Below, piece by piece: positions 27,458 through 36,944 of a DNA stretch of 64,000 nt. Positions within the stretch are counted from its first letter, which is position 1. The number at the start of each line of letters is the position of its first letter. The notes under the pieces were generated by a model, which saw nothing but the letters and a program-made list of their open reading frames with translations, did not search any database and was not told the origin of the DNA. The DNA is taken from NCBI RefSeq assembly GCF_001292705.1, contig NZ_LGAK01000016.1, positions 51,920-115,919 on the forward strand, written 5' to 3'. The stretch is from Marinagarivorans algicola (GTDB lineage: Bacteria; Pseudomonadota; Gammaproteobacteria; Pseudomonadales; Cellvibrionaceae). Both the position numbers and the translations under genes were made by a program.

Positions 27458-27886
27458 TTAAATGTTAAGCTCTTTGGGTTGTTGGGCTGAATGCGGGTGA
27501 GATTCACCAGCGTATACTTTCAGCTTCTTAAACATCGCACGACCAAGTGGGCCTTTAGGCATCATGCCCTTAACCGCAAATTCGATGGCACGCTCAGGGG
27601 CTTTGGCAATTAACTTTTCAAAGCTGATCGACTTAATTCCGCCGATGTAACCGCTGTGTGAGTAGTACATTTTATCTTTAGCTTTGTTACCCGTTACGTG
27701 TACTTTTTCAGCATTGATTACAACAATGTAATCACCACCGTCAACGTGTGGGGTGAACTCTGGCTTATTCTTGCCGCGTAAGCGGTTCGCAATCTCAGTC
27801 GACATGCGACCAAGAGTTTTGCCAGAAGCATCGATAATGTACCAGTCACGTTTTACTGTTTCAGGTTTGGCACTGTATGTCTTCAT
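27458..27886 (-). CDS. rplM: 50S ribosomal protein L13
   Basis: L13 is an early-assembly protein of the large subunit. The 142-residue length is standard. Family features seen include [20 protein letters not shown] at the N-terminus and [19 protein letters not shown] near the C-terminus. In E. coli L13 represses its own operon through the mRNA leader; the leader here is not known to be similar. It is first in the rplM-rpsI operon. Confidence 0.97.
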   Translation of the reverse strand: MKTYSAKPETVKRDWYIIDASGKTLGRMSTEIANRLRGKNKPEFTPHVDGGDYIVVINAEKVHVTGNKAKDKMYYSHSGYIGGIKSISFEKLIAKAPERAIEFAVKGMMPKGPLGRAMFKKLKVYAGESHPHSAQQPKELNI

Positions 27887-28279
27887 GTTTTAGGCCTTCA
27901 AACGTATGGAATACAATATTTTTTATTACGCTCAGTGTTAATGCACAATGCAATCAACAAATACCGAGCAAACTTATTTAGGGGCTCATCACCACTCCGA
28001 GTGTCTACCCTGTCTGCCTATGGTCAAACACCACCGCAAACCGCGCCACATCCTGTAGCACTTGCCGCTTAAATTTAGCAGCTTAAATAACCACTCAACG
28101 AGCAGCCAAAATTAGGAGCGCGAATTCTATAGTCTCGCACTGCAATACACAAGTACTTTCTAAGCTACTTTATGAAAAGCTTGGGCCAGAATACTAATTT
28201 TTAAGCGCACCTACAGTGGACCCGCGCCCTCATATACAGCCAAAACACCTCTCAATTAAAGACCCTTCGAGACACATTT
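27887..28279. promoter_or_regulatory. Leader and promoter region of rplM-rpsI
   Basis: This 393-bp gap holds no gene. A candidate minus-strand promoter has -35 TTAACA at 27936-27941 and -10 TATTGT at 27913-27918, with a 17-base spacer, which would give a leader of about 20 nt. This is an eye match only. Confidence 0.35.
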
Positions 28280-29386
28280 TTAAGGCTTATGGGCCTGCTC
28301 AAGATAGTGCTCGCTTTGCATCTCTAAAAGACGACTCTGGGTGCGCTCAAACTCAAAGACCAGCCGGCCCTGCGCGCTGTAAAGCTCAGCAATCGGGGCG
28401 GCAGCACAGAGCACAAGCTTAACATTGCGATCGTAAAACTCATCGACAAGGTAAATAAACCGCCTCGCCTGATCATCGTTACCAACGCCTAATAAGGGCA
28501 CATTAGATATCAGCACAGCATGGTACTCTCTCGCAATTTCAATATAATCACGCTGAGAGCGCGGACCATCACACAACGCCTCAAAATCAAACCAAATCAC
28601 GTCATCAGCCACTTGACGAGCCGTAATTTGACGGCCTTCTACATCAATAACCTCGGCATACTTTATGCTGGCGCTATCGGGAATCAAACGCATAAAACAT
28701 GCCTCCATGGCCGCATGCGTATCAGCATTACAGGGCGTGTAGTACAGCGCTGCTTGCTGCAACGCACGCAATCGATAATCCACCCCCCCATCAACGTTCA
28801 CCACCTGAGTGTGGCGCAATAATAAATCAATAGCTGGCAAAAAGCGCGCACGCTGCAAGCCATCGCGATACAAGCCTTGCGGCTCAATATTTGACGTCGC
28901 CACCAGCGTCACTCCACGAGCAAAGAGCGCCTCTAATAACCCAGCCAAAATCATAGCATCGGTAATATCCGTGACAAAAAACTCATCAAAGCAAATCACA
29001 CGCGCCTCGCGCGCAATCACATCAGCCACCTGCTCCAGTGGGTTTTTTTGCTCATCAAGTACACCTAACTCATGGTGTACGCGGCGCATAAAACGATGAA
29101 AGTGCGTCCGCATTTTTTGCTCAAAGGGTAAAGCGTCATAAAACACATCCATTAAATATGTTTTGCCACGGCCCACTCCACCCCAAAAGTACAAACCTGT
29201 AACAGGGGTTTGAGGCTGTTTACGCACACGCGCCCACCACGACGATTTAACCGGCGCGCACAATTTTTCGTAGAGGCGCTGCAGGTATTCTATCGCCTCT
29301 CGCTGAGCAGCATCGGCCACAAAATCATCGCGCGCCACATCTTGCAAATAACGCTCGTAAGGCGTGCTATTTGTTAGTTCCACCAT
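28280..29386 (-). CDS. zapE: Cell division protein ZapE, AFG1-like ATPase
   Basis: A 368-residue AAA-type ATPase associated with the Z-ring during constriction. The Walker A motif is GGVGRGKT (69-76), Walker B is VICFDEFFVTD (about 133-143) with VTD typical of the AFG1 family, and an arginine-rich sensor region follows (GDDQARRFIYLVDEFYDRNVKL). As in E. coli, it lies upstream of rplM on the same strand, though about 390 bp away. Confidence 0.93.
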   Translation of the reverse strand: MVELTNSTPYERYLQDVARDDFVADAAQREAIEYLQRLYEKLCAPVKSSWWARVRKQPQTPVTGLYFWGGVGRGKTYLMDVFYDALPFEQKMRTHFHRFMRRVHHELGVLDEQKNPLEQVADVIAREARVICFDEFFVTDITDAMILAGLLEALFARGVTLVATSNIEPQGLYRDGLQRARFLPAIDLLLRHTQVVNVDGGVDYRLRALQQAALYYTPCNADTHAAMEACFMRLIPDSASIKYAEVIDVEGRQITARQVADDVIWFDFEALCDGPRSQRDYIEIAREYHAVLISNVPLLGVGNDDQARRFIYLVDEFYDRNVKLVLCAAAPIAELYSAQGRLVFEFERTQSRLLEMQSEHYLEQAHKP

Positions 29387-29452
29387 TTAACCTTTGCGCG
29401 CCAATAGCGCGATAGCTGATTTATTACAACCGCTGAGCCAGTAGCTATAGAG

Positions 29453-29486
29453 ACAAAAAAAGGCCAGAGCAACAACTCCAGCCTTT
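29453..29486 (-). terminator. Rho-independent terminator of efp
   Basis: On the minus strand, 10-base arms pair fully with two G-U pairs around a 6-base loop and are followed by a run of seven T. It lies about 47 bases past the efp stop and before zapE. Confidence 0.8.
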
Positions 29487-29532
29487 CATCATTTACCTAA
29501 AAGCATCACCCAACCACATCATCGCAGCACAA

Positions 29533-30105
29533 TCACTTACTGTTAGCGCGCCCAAGATACTCGCCTGTACGCGTATCCACACGTACAACTTCACCAGTAC
29601 ACAAGAACAACGGGACTTTAATAATGGCGCCGGTTGCCAAAGTGGCAGGCTTAGTGCCACCTTGCGCAGTATCTCCCTTCAAGCCTGGATCTGTTTCGGT
29701 GATCTCTAGCTCGACATGGTTTGGCGGGGTTACAGCTAAAGGCGCACCGTTATACAACGTGACCACACACACATCTTGCTCTTTTAGCCATTTAGCCGTA
29801 TCGCCAACAGCTGTCGCATCGGCTTGTACCTGCTCAAAACTAGCGGGATCCATAAAATGGAAAAACTCACCATCGTTATAGAGATACTCCATATCTTGAT
29901 CCATGACATCGGCCGCTTCAAGCTTTTCGCCTGACTTAAACGTACGCTCCCAAACACGTGCCGTTCGTAAATTACGCAACCGCACACGTGCAAACGCCTG
30001 CCCTTTACCGGGTTTTACAAATTCATTCTCTACGATGGAGCAAGGATCGCCATCGAGCATCACTTTAAGCCCACTGCGAAAATCGCTGGTAGAATAGTCT
30101 GCCAT
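29533..30105 (-). CDS. efp: Elongation factor P
   Basis: EF-P rescues ribosomes stalled at poly-proline stretches. The three-barrel protein is 190 residues. The modification loop KPGKGQAF has the target Lys at about position 34, the residue that beta-lysylation would modify; this fits with epmB next door. A strong GAGGAAGAG site precedes the ATG. It is divergent from epmB with only 38 bp between the two starts, so promoters must overlap the neighbouring coding regions or each other. Confidence 0.97.
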   Translation of the reverse strand: MADYSTSDFRSGLKVMLDGDPCSIVENEFVKPGKGQAFARVRLRNLRTARVWERTFKSGEKLEAADVMDQDMEYLYNDGEFFHFMDPASFEQVQADATAVGDTAKWLKEQDVCVVTLYNGAPLAVTPPNHVELEITETDPGLKGDTAQGGTKPATLATGAIIKVPLFLCTGEVVRVDTRTGEYLGRANSK

Positions 30106-30143
30106 ATCTCTTCCTCTTCAGGATCATTCTATAAAAGGTGCCT

Positions 30144-31151
30144 ATGATACCCCGAACACAGCAAGCTGCGTATCCCCCAAGCTGGCAAGATGAGCTAAAA
30201 AGCATTATTACCTGCCCCAAAGTTCTATTTGAAGCGCTCGAGCTGCCTCTTAGCGCGCTACCTAGTGCACAACAAGCGCATGCACTATTTAAGGTGCGCG
30301 TCACTTTGCCATACCTTAATAGAATCAAAAAAGGTGATCTTAACGATCCACTGCTTAAGCAAGTACTGCCACTAGAGGCTGAACAGTCTTCGCCCGAACA
30401 CTATAGTGACGATCCTCTGGCCGAGTCACATCACAACCCTGTAAAAGGCGTTATCCATAAATATCATGGTCGCGTTCTCTTGATTGCCGCCAGTCAATGC
30501 GCGATTAATTGTCGCTACTGTTTTAGACGCAATTTTGATTACCAAGCTAATAGCCCCAGTCGCGCACAATGGCAAGAGTCGCTAGCCTATATTCACCAAA
30601 CACCCAGTATTAACGAGGTTATTTTAAGTGGTGGCGACCCCCTCGTCTTAAGCGACTCAACACTCAGCTGGCTTATTGCGCAAATCGAACAAATACCGCA
30701 CATCACTCGCGTGCGAATCCATACACGCTTACCCATTGTATTACCCCATCGCATCACGCCCGCACTCATCACCTTAATGCAGCGCTCTCGGCTTAATGCC
30801 ATTATGGTTATTCACTGTAACCACCCCAATGAAATTGATAATGATGTCGTGCAGGCCTTAACAGCAATCAAACATGCAGGTATTACACTACTTAATCAAG
30901 CGGTGCTACTGGCCAATATCAATAATAACGCTCAAACACTCATCGCATTGAGCGAGCAACTTTTTAATGCTGGTGTACTACCTTATTACCTACATCTTAT
31001 GGATACGGTTAAAGGGGCAGCTCATTTTTCGATCCCAGAAAGCGAAGCCATAGCACTTCACCAACAAATGCAAGCCAATCTACCTGGCTTTTTAGTCCCT
31101 AAGCTGGTTCGTGAAATTCCGCATCGGGCACACAAAACACTCATATTTTAG
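30144..31151 (+). CDS. epmB: EF-P beta-lysylation protein EpmB, radical SAM lysine 2,3-aminomutase
   Basis: EpmB converts L-alpha-lysine to beta-lysine, which EpmA then attaches to EF-P. The radical SAM cluster motif is CAINCRYC (Cys119, 123, 126), followed by FRRNFDY and a glycine-rich ILSGGDPL segment. PLP-binding and lysine-binding features of the family occur in the C-terminal half (YYLHLMDTVKGAAHF). I prefer the ATG at 30144, with AAGG at good spacing; a GTG two codons upstream overlaps that site. It is divergent from efp. epmA is not in the window. Confidence 0.94.
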   Translation: MIPRTQQAAYPPSWQDELKSIITCPKVLFEALELPLSALPSAQQAHALFKVRVTLPYLNRIKKGDLNDPLLKQVLPLEAEQSSPEHYSDDPLAESHHNPVKGVIHKYHGRVLLIAASQCAINCRYCFRRNFDYQANSPSRAQWQESLAYIHQTPSINEVILSGGDPLVLSDSTLSWLIAQIEQIPHITRVRIHTRLPIVLPHRITPALITLMQRSRLNAIMVIHCNHPNEIDNDVVQALTAIKHAGITLLNQAVLLANINNNAQTLIALSEQLFNAGVLPYYLHLMDTVKGAAHFSIPESEAIALHQQMQANLPGFLVPKLVREIPHRAHKTLIF

Positions 31152-31530
31152 TATGAACAATTAATATGTTAATACTGCATCTTCTCCTTTTTCACACACC
31201 CAATCTGTACAATTATTATGCTAATCCATGCTATAAGCCGGGACTTGAGTCGATTTAACTTATAGTAATACATAATAAAAACAGCGCGCATCGCCATAAA
31301 GGCCACGCAAAGTGGCCGTGACGCCATAATCGCAACATCAATAAAAAATTCAAGAAAGACAAGCCCGCAATACAAACGCTATACTAGTTGGTCAAATACT
31401 CAGCAATAATTATAATAAGTACACTAGCAGACCACGCCTTAATGAATGGAATCATCACATAACACATCAAGGGGCTGCACCAAGCTTCACCTATACAGGG
31501 TGTTCGCGGAACACAATAAGGCTAAGCATC
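31152..31530. other. Intergenic region before fimW-like gene
   Basis: No gene is supported; a 68-codon minus-strand frame is probably spurious. A small hairpin (GGCCAC at 31301-31306 with GTGGCC at 31312-31317) lies in the middle without a U-tract. Confidence 0.45.
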
Positions 31531-33207
31531 ATGAAAACAACAGACATCGATCATATTTTTAGTACTTTACGCTTACCAAAGCCCGATATCGAGTTGCTGG
31601 CTTTTTGCGGGGGCAATAAAGTCAGTAAGGTCAATGCTTGGGTAAATAATCTTAAAACCACACAAACTATTAACACCTGCAACCAACTGTATCAGGCTAT
31701 TGCACAAATATTGCGACTAAAAACAACAGCCCCCGAGCGCAAAGCAATGCTCGATGAGCTATTTTTAACCGCATACACCAGCTGCCTAAGCCTTGGCAAA
31801 GAATTCCTCAACCAACCGCTATCACTCCCAGAGCCAGCACAAAAGTCGGCAATGCTAGGGCAGGCCATTTTAAAATCATTGGCCGCAGGGTACTTACTTT
31901 ATTTACAAAAGGCATACACCGAAAAAAAACTGAAGGATACTCAGCTAACACAAGCGGCAGAAGCCGCGCATAGCGCATTACAGTGCTTAGCTCTCATGCA
32001 GTTACGCAACCAACAACTCTACAGTCAAGCCACGCCTATCATATGGCGCTACGCGAATGCACTTATCCAACTGACCGATCACTTAAATATAGGCGAAACC
32101 CTTGTCAAATCAGTGCTGCCCGAATGCCAAGCCCCAACACCCAACCAAGCCTATTTACGTATAGTGGCTTTAGCAGGGGCGCAATTGAATCAATTAACAC
32201 AAATTGATATGCATAATGTATTTAATGCGCTGGGGCAGTGGTCTGCTATATTAAAGTTCTCCGATGAGCCAACCACTTTCTGGGTCGACCTTCAACAAGA
32301 TGGCGCTCCGCAGTCTCAAAAGCGCAAGTGCTCCCCCGAATCCGGCCGTATTATTCATATTGATTTCAGCGCTCTCACCCGTCAGTTGTCGCGCTTTATT
32401 GCTGGTGATGGACCCGCCATTGGTAATGGCGCTCAAATGAGACTCCCTCTCGAAATTAACCTGCCGACCGTTGTGCATCTTGAATCGGCATGGTCGCGCA
32501 GTAGCTTGCGCAGTGACGAGCGCCGCACCAGTACACACACAGCAGAGATTATCATCGGCTTTCAGCAATGCCACAGCAAGCTGAGCGGCGTCGATGACTT
32601 TAATGTTTTTCTTGGTGATAACATCTCAGCCCCCAAAAACACCGACATGCTCACCAATCTGATGAGCTCGCTAACCCCTGCAGACAATGCAAACACCAAG
32701 ACGACACATGCTTTTACCCCCCTCAAAGTCACCACGCAAAACATCAGTAAAGACGGCTACTGCTTGCTTTGGGAGGGCTCGCAAAGCGTGCGCATTCATG
32801 CTGGCGACGTTGTGATTATTCGCGAGCATGCAAAACGTGACTGGGGAATTGGCGTTATTCGCTGGATCCGCCAGCTTAAACAACACTCGATACTGGGAGT
32901 TCAACTCATCGATACCAAGCCCCAAGCCGTAGGGGCATCGTGTCACTATAAAGAAGGGGGCTATTCAGATTTTATGCGCGCTTTTTTATTGCCAGGCTTA
33001 CACTCGCATCACAATCCAAGCTTACTCACAGCAAACCTCTTATTTAACGAGCACACAAAAGTCAAAATCAAAGCCAACGCATCTCACCCACCTGTACAAA
33101 GCAAAATACTCGACTGCCAAATAACAACGGGGAAAGTCAAAGTTTTTGAACTGCAAAAAGTCGATCTATCAAACCAAGTAAACAGCGCTCAAATGCATGA
33201 ACTTTAA
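31531..33207 (+). CDS. fimW: FimW-like c-di-GMP effector with atypical PilZ domain
   Basis: A 558-residue soluble protein. The C-terminal part (about 400-480) has the pattern of an atypical PilZ domain: GYCLLW, then a hydrophobic strand VRIHAGDVVIIRE, then WGIGVIRWIRQL and LGVQLI. The N-terminal 400 residues are mostly helical and lack a named domain. It sits directly upstream of fimX. In Pseudomonas aeruginosa the FimX gene is likewise adjacent to PA4958, FimW, a c-di-GMP effector promoting surface attachment through type IV pili; I assign this one by context and domain pattern. The RxxxR c-di-GMP motif is not evident, so binding is unproven. Confidence 0.65.
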   Translation: MKTTDIDHIFSTLRLPKPDIELLAFCGGNKVSKVNAWVNNLKTTQTINTCNQLYQAIAQILRLKTTAPERKAMLDELFLTAYTSCLSLGKEFLNQPLSLPEPAQKSAMLGQAILKSLAAGYLLYLQKAYTEKKLKDTQLTQAAEAAHSALQCLALMQLRNQQLYSQATPIIWRYANALIQLTDHLNIGETLVKSVLPECQAPTPNQAYLRIVALAGAQLNQLTQIDMHNVFNALGQWSAILKFSDEPTTFWVDLQQDGAPQSQKRKCSPESGRIIHIDFSALTRQLSRFIAGDGPAIGNGAQMRLPLEINLPTVVHLESAWSRSSLRSDERRTSTHTAEIIIGFQQCHSKLSGVDDFNVFLGDNISAPKNTDMLTNLMSSLTPADNANTKTTHAFTPLKVTTQNISKDGYCLLWEGSQSVRIHAGDVVIIREHAKRDWGIGVIRWIRQLKQHSILGVQLIDTKPQAVGASCHYKEGGYSDFMRAFLLPGLHSHHNPSLLTANLLFNEHTKVKIKANASHPPVQSKILDCQITTGKVKVFELQKVDLSNQVNSAQMHEL

Positions 33208-33432
33208 CAAAAGCATGCATTCATACCCAAGATACGACCTTTGGGCTGGTCGCAGGCCAGTCAATTGAGTAAACTCTGCGAATAGCAAGATACCAACACT
33301 CGAAAATTAAGTAGGCAGAGCGGGCCATTGTGCTTAATAATGCATAGACTATTGCCTCAGCCTACAATGATATAACACACCTATGCGTAACACTGGAATA
33401 CTCCACCACGCAAATAAATAAAGTAGAGCGGA
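33208..33432. other. Gap between fimW-like gene and fimX
   Basis: This 225-bp gap separates two same-strand genes; no clear terminator or promoter was found, so co-transcription is possible but not shown. Confidence 0.3.
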
Positions 33433-35541
33433 ATGAACGCCAACAACCCGATCCGATTATTGATATTAAATGACTCGCGTGATGAGGCTAATCGCCTTGT
33501 GAGCATGTTGAGCAATGCCGGCAAAACTACTGATGCGCAGCATGTTGAGAGTTTAGAAGCCTTAACCAAAGTCCTGCAAGAGCGTAGCTGGGACCTTCTG
33601 ATTGGCCATGTAGATACAACCAACCTAACACCCGAGGCCGCCAGAAAACAAATTCGCAAGCATAATAAAGATGTTCCAATGATTATGCTAACCGAAGAAG
33701 ACGGTAGCTTACCCATCGTAGATGGCCTTAAAAAAGGGGCCGCCGACGTACTAATGATCGATGAAGATCAGCACCTGTTACAAGTCATTACACGTGAACT
33801 CAACAATCGAGAGTACCGCAGCCAAAGTCGCTATGCACAACGCAAGCTGAAAGAAGTTGAACGCCGAAATCAACAGCTGCTCGACAGTTCTAAAGATGCC
33901 ATTGCCTTTGTTGAAGACGGTATGTTTTTGTACGCCAATGATAGCTTTGCCGAGCTACTAGGCTACGCGAGCGGGCAAGATGACCTTGAGTGTACGCCCA
34001 TCATTGATGTGATTGCCCCTTGCGATCAAGATATGCTAAAAGACTTTTTAAAGGATGTAACCAGTAAAGGTAACATGCTCGATACGCAAGTCTTAGCGTT
34101 TCAAGTGATTAATGAAAGCGGCGAGAACAAAACACTAAATGTTGATATTAGCCTTGCTAATTACGATGACGAAACATGCATTCAGTTACTGGTGCCTGGC
34201 GTAGGCACCAGTGCTGCAGCCAGCCATACCCACACAGAAACCTCAGCGACAAGCACTAGCAAAAGTACGGATAACAACAACGGGTTAATTGACCGCAATA
34301 GTTTCATTGAGAAGCTTCACCGCGCCTTAGATGTTGCCGCCGAGTCAGAAAGTACTGGGGCTGTCATTCATATTGATATCAAAGACTTTTTACCCACAGT
34401 GGTTAACAAAGTAGGCGCACTGGCTGCTGATCGCGTTTTAAAAAGCATTGCCACGCACTTAAAGAGCATTTGCCCCAGCAGTGCCACCGCCTGCCAATTT
34501 GGAGCAAGTGCGTTTTTAGTGTTATTGCCCACTACCCAAGCGAGCGAGGCACTAGAAGCGGCGCAAGCACTGTGCTCAAGCTTGCGTGAGTTTTATGTTG
34601 ACATTGATGGCTCGAGCTTGCAGTTTCAATATTTTGTGGGTGCTGGCTTATTCAGTGAAACCACCACAACTCCCGACACCCCGATTATTCACGCACTAAA
34701 AGCTTGCACGCTGGCCAGCAAAGATGAAAGTAAGCTAGCCGAGCTTTACGAGCCACCTGCAGAAGATGGCGAAAACTCAGCTCGTAGCGATAAAGATATT
34801 GGTCGTTTAATTCAAAAAGCCCTAGACAACGGCCGCTTTAAACTGCTGTTTCAACCCATCCTCAGTTTAAGAGGCTCAACCCAAGAGCATTACGAAGTAC
34901 TGATGCGCATGCTAGATAGCAAGGGGAATGAGATTACGCCCGACGAGTTTTTGGGAATTGCCGATAACCTAGGCCTAACCGCCAAGCTTGATCGCTGGGT
35001 TATTTTAGAGGCGCTCAAAACGCTGTCATCGCACCGCGCGGTGGGCCACAATACACGCTTAATTATCAATTTAAGCCCCGCGTCGATCAAAGACAAAACA
35101 CTCCCCGACTGGCTGGCGCTAGCATTTAAGGCAAGCAAACTCCCCAGCGATAGTTTGGTGTTTCAGCTCGGTGAGTCAGAGGTCAACGATCACATCACAC
35201 AGGCCAAAACACTCACAGAAAAACTCACTCACCTCGGTAGCGCCGTGTGTATTAGCCGCTTCGGCTGCAATGTTAACCCATTCAATGCGCTCCAGCATGT
35301 ACCTGCGAAATACATCAAAATAGATGGCTCATTCACCCATGAACTGCAAAGCGGTGCGCCCGAAAAGTTTAGTGAGTTAGTGACTGAACTGCACACTCTC
35401 GAAAAAATCACCATCGTGCCCTTTGTCGAAAACGCCAGTGTACTCTCAAAATTATGGCAGTCAGGCGTGCATTACATTCAAGGCTATTACTTGCAGGCAC
35501 CAACTGCCAGTATGGATTACGAATTTGAGGGCGACAATTAA
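33433..35541 (+). CDS. fimX: FimX, degenerate GGDEF-EAL c-di-GMP receptor for type IV pili
   Basis: A 702-residue protein with the FimX layout: a receiver-like domain (about 8-125) lacking a clear phospho-acceptor Asp, a PAS domain (about 148-255), a degenerate GGDEF domain in which the signature is FGASAF (about 355-360), and a degenerate EAL domain with EVLMR (488-492) in place of EALLR. Enzyme activity is therefore unlikely; the EAL domain should bind c-di-GMP, as in P. aeruginosa FimX, and promote pilus assembly at the cell pole. A Ser/Thr-rich linker lies at about 255-282. It follows the fimW-like gene. A MITE copy begins 22 bp after the stop. Confidence 0.88.
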   Translation: MNANNPIRLLILNDSRDEANRLVSMLSNAGKTTDAQHVESLEALTKVLQERSWDLLIGHVDTTNLTPEAARKQIRKHNKDVPMIMLTEEDGSLPIVDGLKKGAADVLMIDEDQHLLQVITRELNNREYRSQSRYAQRKLKEVERRNQQLLDSSKDAIAFVEDGMFLYANDSFAELLGYASGQDDLECTPIIDVIAPCDQDMLKDFLKDVTSKGNMLDTQVLAFQVINESGENKTLNVDISLANYDDETCIQLLVPGVGTSAAASHTHTETSATSTSKSTDNNNGLIDRNSFIEKLHRALDVAAESESTGAVIHIDIKDFLPTVVNKVGALAADRVLKSIATHLKSICPSSATACQFGASAFLVLLPTTQASEALEAAQALCSSLREFYVDIDGSSLQFQYFVGAGLFSETTTTPDTPIIHALKACTLASKDESKLAELYEPPAEDGENSARSDKDIGRLIQKALDNGRFKLLFQPILSLRGSTQEHYEVLMRMLDSKGNEITPDEFLGIADNLGLTAKLDRWVILEALKTLSSHRAVGHNTRLIINLSPASIKDKTLPDWLALAFKASKLPSDSLVFQLGESEVNDHITQAKTLTEKLTHLGSAVCISRFGCNVNPFNALQHVPAKYIKIDGSFTHELQSGAPEKFSELVTELHTLEKITIVPFVENASVLSKLWQSGVHYIQGYYLQAPTASMDYEFEGDN

Positions 35542-35562
35542 CGTTTTAATTAAAGCTTAGCC

Positions 35563-35774
35563 GTAATCATTCAGCCAATCTGAAAAATCTCACCTTACAA
35601 TAAGTAATGGATTATTTTTTGGGTGCTGTATGAGCTCTGAGAGCGCTTATACAGCGCCCAGCCCCAGCATGGATGCGTGTGGGTAGACGTTACATGAGTA
35701 CCAAGTCACCGATGGCTTGTGTGGGCCAGATAATAATTCATTAGCATCCAATTTCGGGGTCTCTGGATAGTTAC
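35563..35774 (+). repeat. MITE-like element copy C, long form
   Basis: This 212-bp element begins GTAATCATTCAG and ends CTGGATAGTTAC, imperfect inverted repeats matching the other copies. It shares GAGCGCTTATACAGCGCCCA with copy B and CCCCAGCATGGATGCGTG with copy D. The flanking octamers do not match, so the target duplication has decayed or been lost. Confidence 0.8.
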
Positions 35775-35996
35775 AGCCCAGTTAAAGCAAAGTTACAACA
35801 CAAGAAAGCGCGCAACCAAATACCACCCATCAGCCCTATCTAGCCCAGCTTTATCCAAGCCAGCCAAAAAATTATAATACCTGCACAGACATCCACACTC
35901 ACTCTACACCTACATCGCCCAAGCTGCGCTTAGGGTCACTAAAGGCATACCTAGTAACTTGAATCGATTTTTTGCACTAGGGCTTGATATTGCATC
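35775..35996. other. Short convergent gap
   Basis: No gene or terminator was recognised between the MITE copy and the stop of the next minus-strand gene. Confidence 0.35.
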
Positions 35997-36944
35997 TCAA
36001 TTTTCGTTTTTCAGTGTAGGTACTTGTTGCTGCAAGCTTTCGAGTAACGCTTCAAATTGCGCCCCCTCGAAGGCCTTTAAACGCGTAAATTGCTCCTCCC
36101 CCAAAAACGCGGCACTGTCACTCAAGTACGCCCGCTTATAGGCCTGTAAGGCATTTTTTAGCGCCTGCTGATGGCTCCGAGCTATACTATTACGACTATT
36201 GGCGTTGACAGGGTTATAACGGCTAGTGCTGTTATGATCAGCCACTAGGCCCGCCACAGTCCGCTCAAATTCACGCTGATGGGTAAGTTTACTCAATAAT
36301 AACTGACTCTGTTGCTCGGTGGTTAAAGCACTCGCCCCACTTAAGCCTTGCTGCAATTGAGACAACTGGTATTGCGCAAAATCGGAATCCTTAAGTAGTG
36401 TATATTTTTCGCTCTCTTCGTCTCCTAGTATGTCATACACCTGCATATCAAGGGCCGTTAACGCTTCTTGCTGCTCCATAATTAGCGAATCCACCTGCTT
36501 TTGGCTCGCATAGTAATCTTGCACCGGAGCATTTAATAACGCTTCTCTTTGTGCAAATAACGCCATCAAAGTCTCGGTATCTTTAGGTGCCAAAGTCAAT
36601 GCTTGCAATAATAATCGGTATTTTTGTAACACAATACGCTGGCTCTGCTCCGCGTTCATGATTGGTTTTGCATCAATATTAGTGTCACGTTCATTAATGT
36701 AGGGCGCGCACATAGCGGCCATAGCCATTTCATCAAACGGCTTAACAGCAGGCGCCAAGGAGCTGGGTTGACAACTCGCCTGAGGAATTAAGACTGTCGC
36801 TGTGTCGGTCAGCTCTAGCTGCATGATTTGACGCTCTAATTGACGCACCTTAAAGCGTAAATCTTTATTTTGCTCCAACCAAAAAGCCGCAACAACCGAG
36901 CACACCAATACTGCGCAAGCTAATAAGCCAATTGCGCTCTTCAC
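35997..36944 (-). CDS. Hypothetical membrane-anchored coiled-coil protein
   Basis: I do not recognise a family. The 315 residues start with a hydrophobic helix (about 4-24) followed by a charged coiled coil (LEQNKDLRFKVRQLERQIMQL), so it is probably anchored in the inner membrane with the rest in the periplasm. The remainder is helical and rich in Gln, Leu and Ala, with two cysteines at about residues 58 and 79. The start is GTG at 36942-36944, with AGG about 9 bases upstream. It stands alone, convergent with fimX. A chaperone-like or structural role is possible but not supported by a motif. Confidence 0.7.
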   Translation of the reverse strand: MKSAIGLLACAVLVCSVVAAFWLEQNKDLRFKVRQLERQIMQLELTDTATVLIPQASCQPSSLAPAVKPFDEMAMAAMCAPYINERDTNIDAKPIMNAEQSQRIVLQKYRLLLQALTLAPKDTETLMALFAQREALLNAPVQDYYASQKQVDSLIMEQQEALTALDMQVYDILGDEESEKYTLLKDSDFAQYQLSQLQQGLSGASALTTEQQSQLLLSKLTHQREFERTVAGLVADHNSTSRYNPVNANSRNSIARSHQQALKNALQAYKRAYLSDSAAFLGEEQFTRLKAFEGAQFEALLESLQQQVPTLKNEN

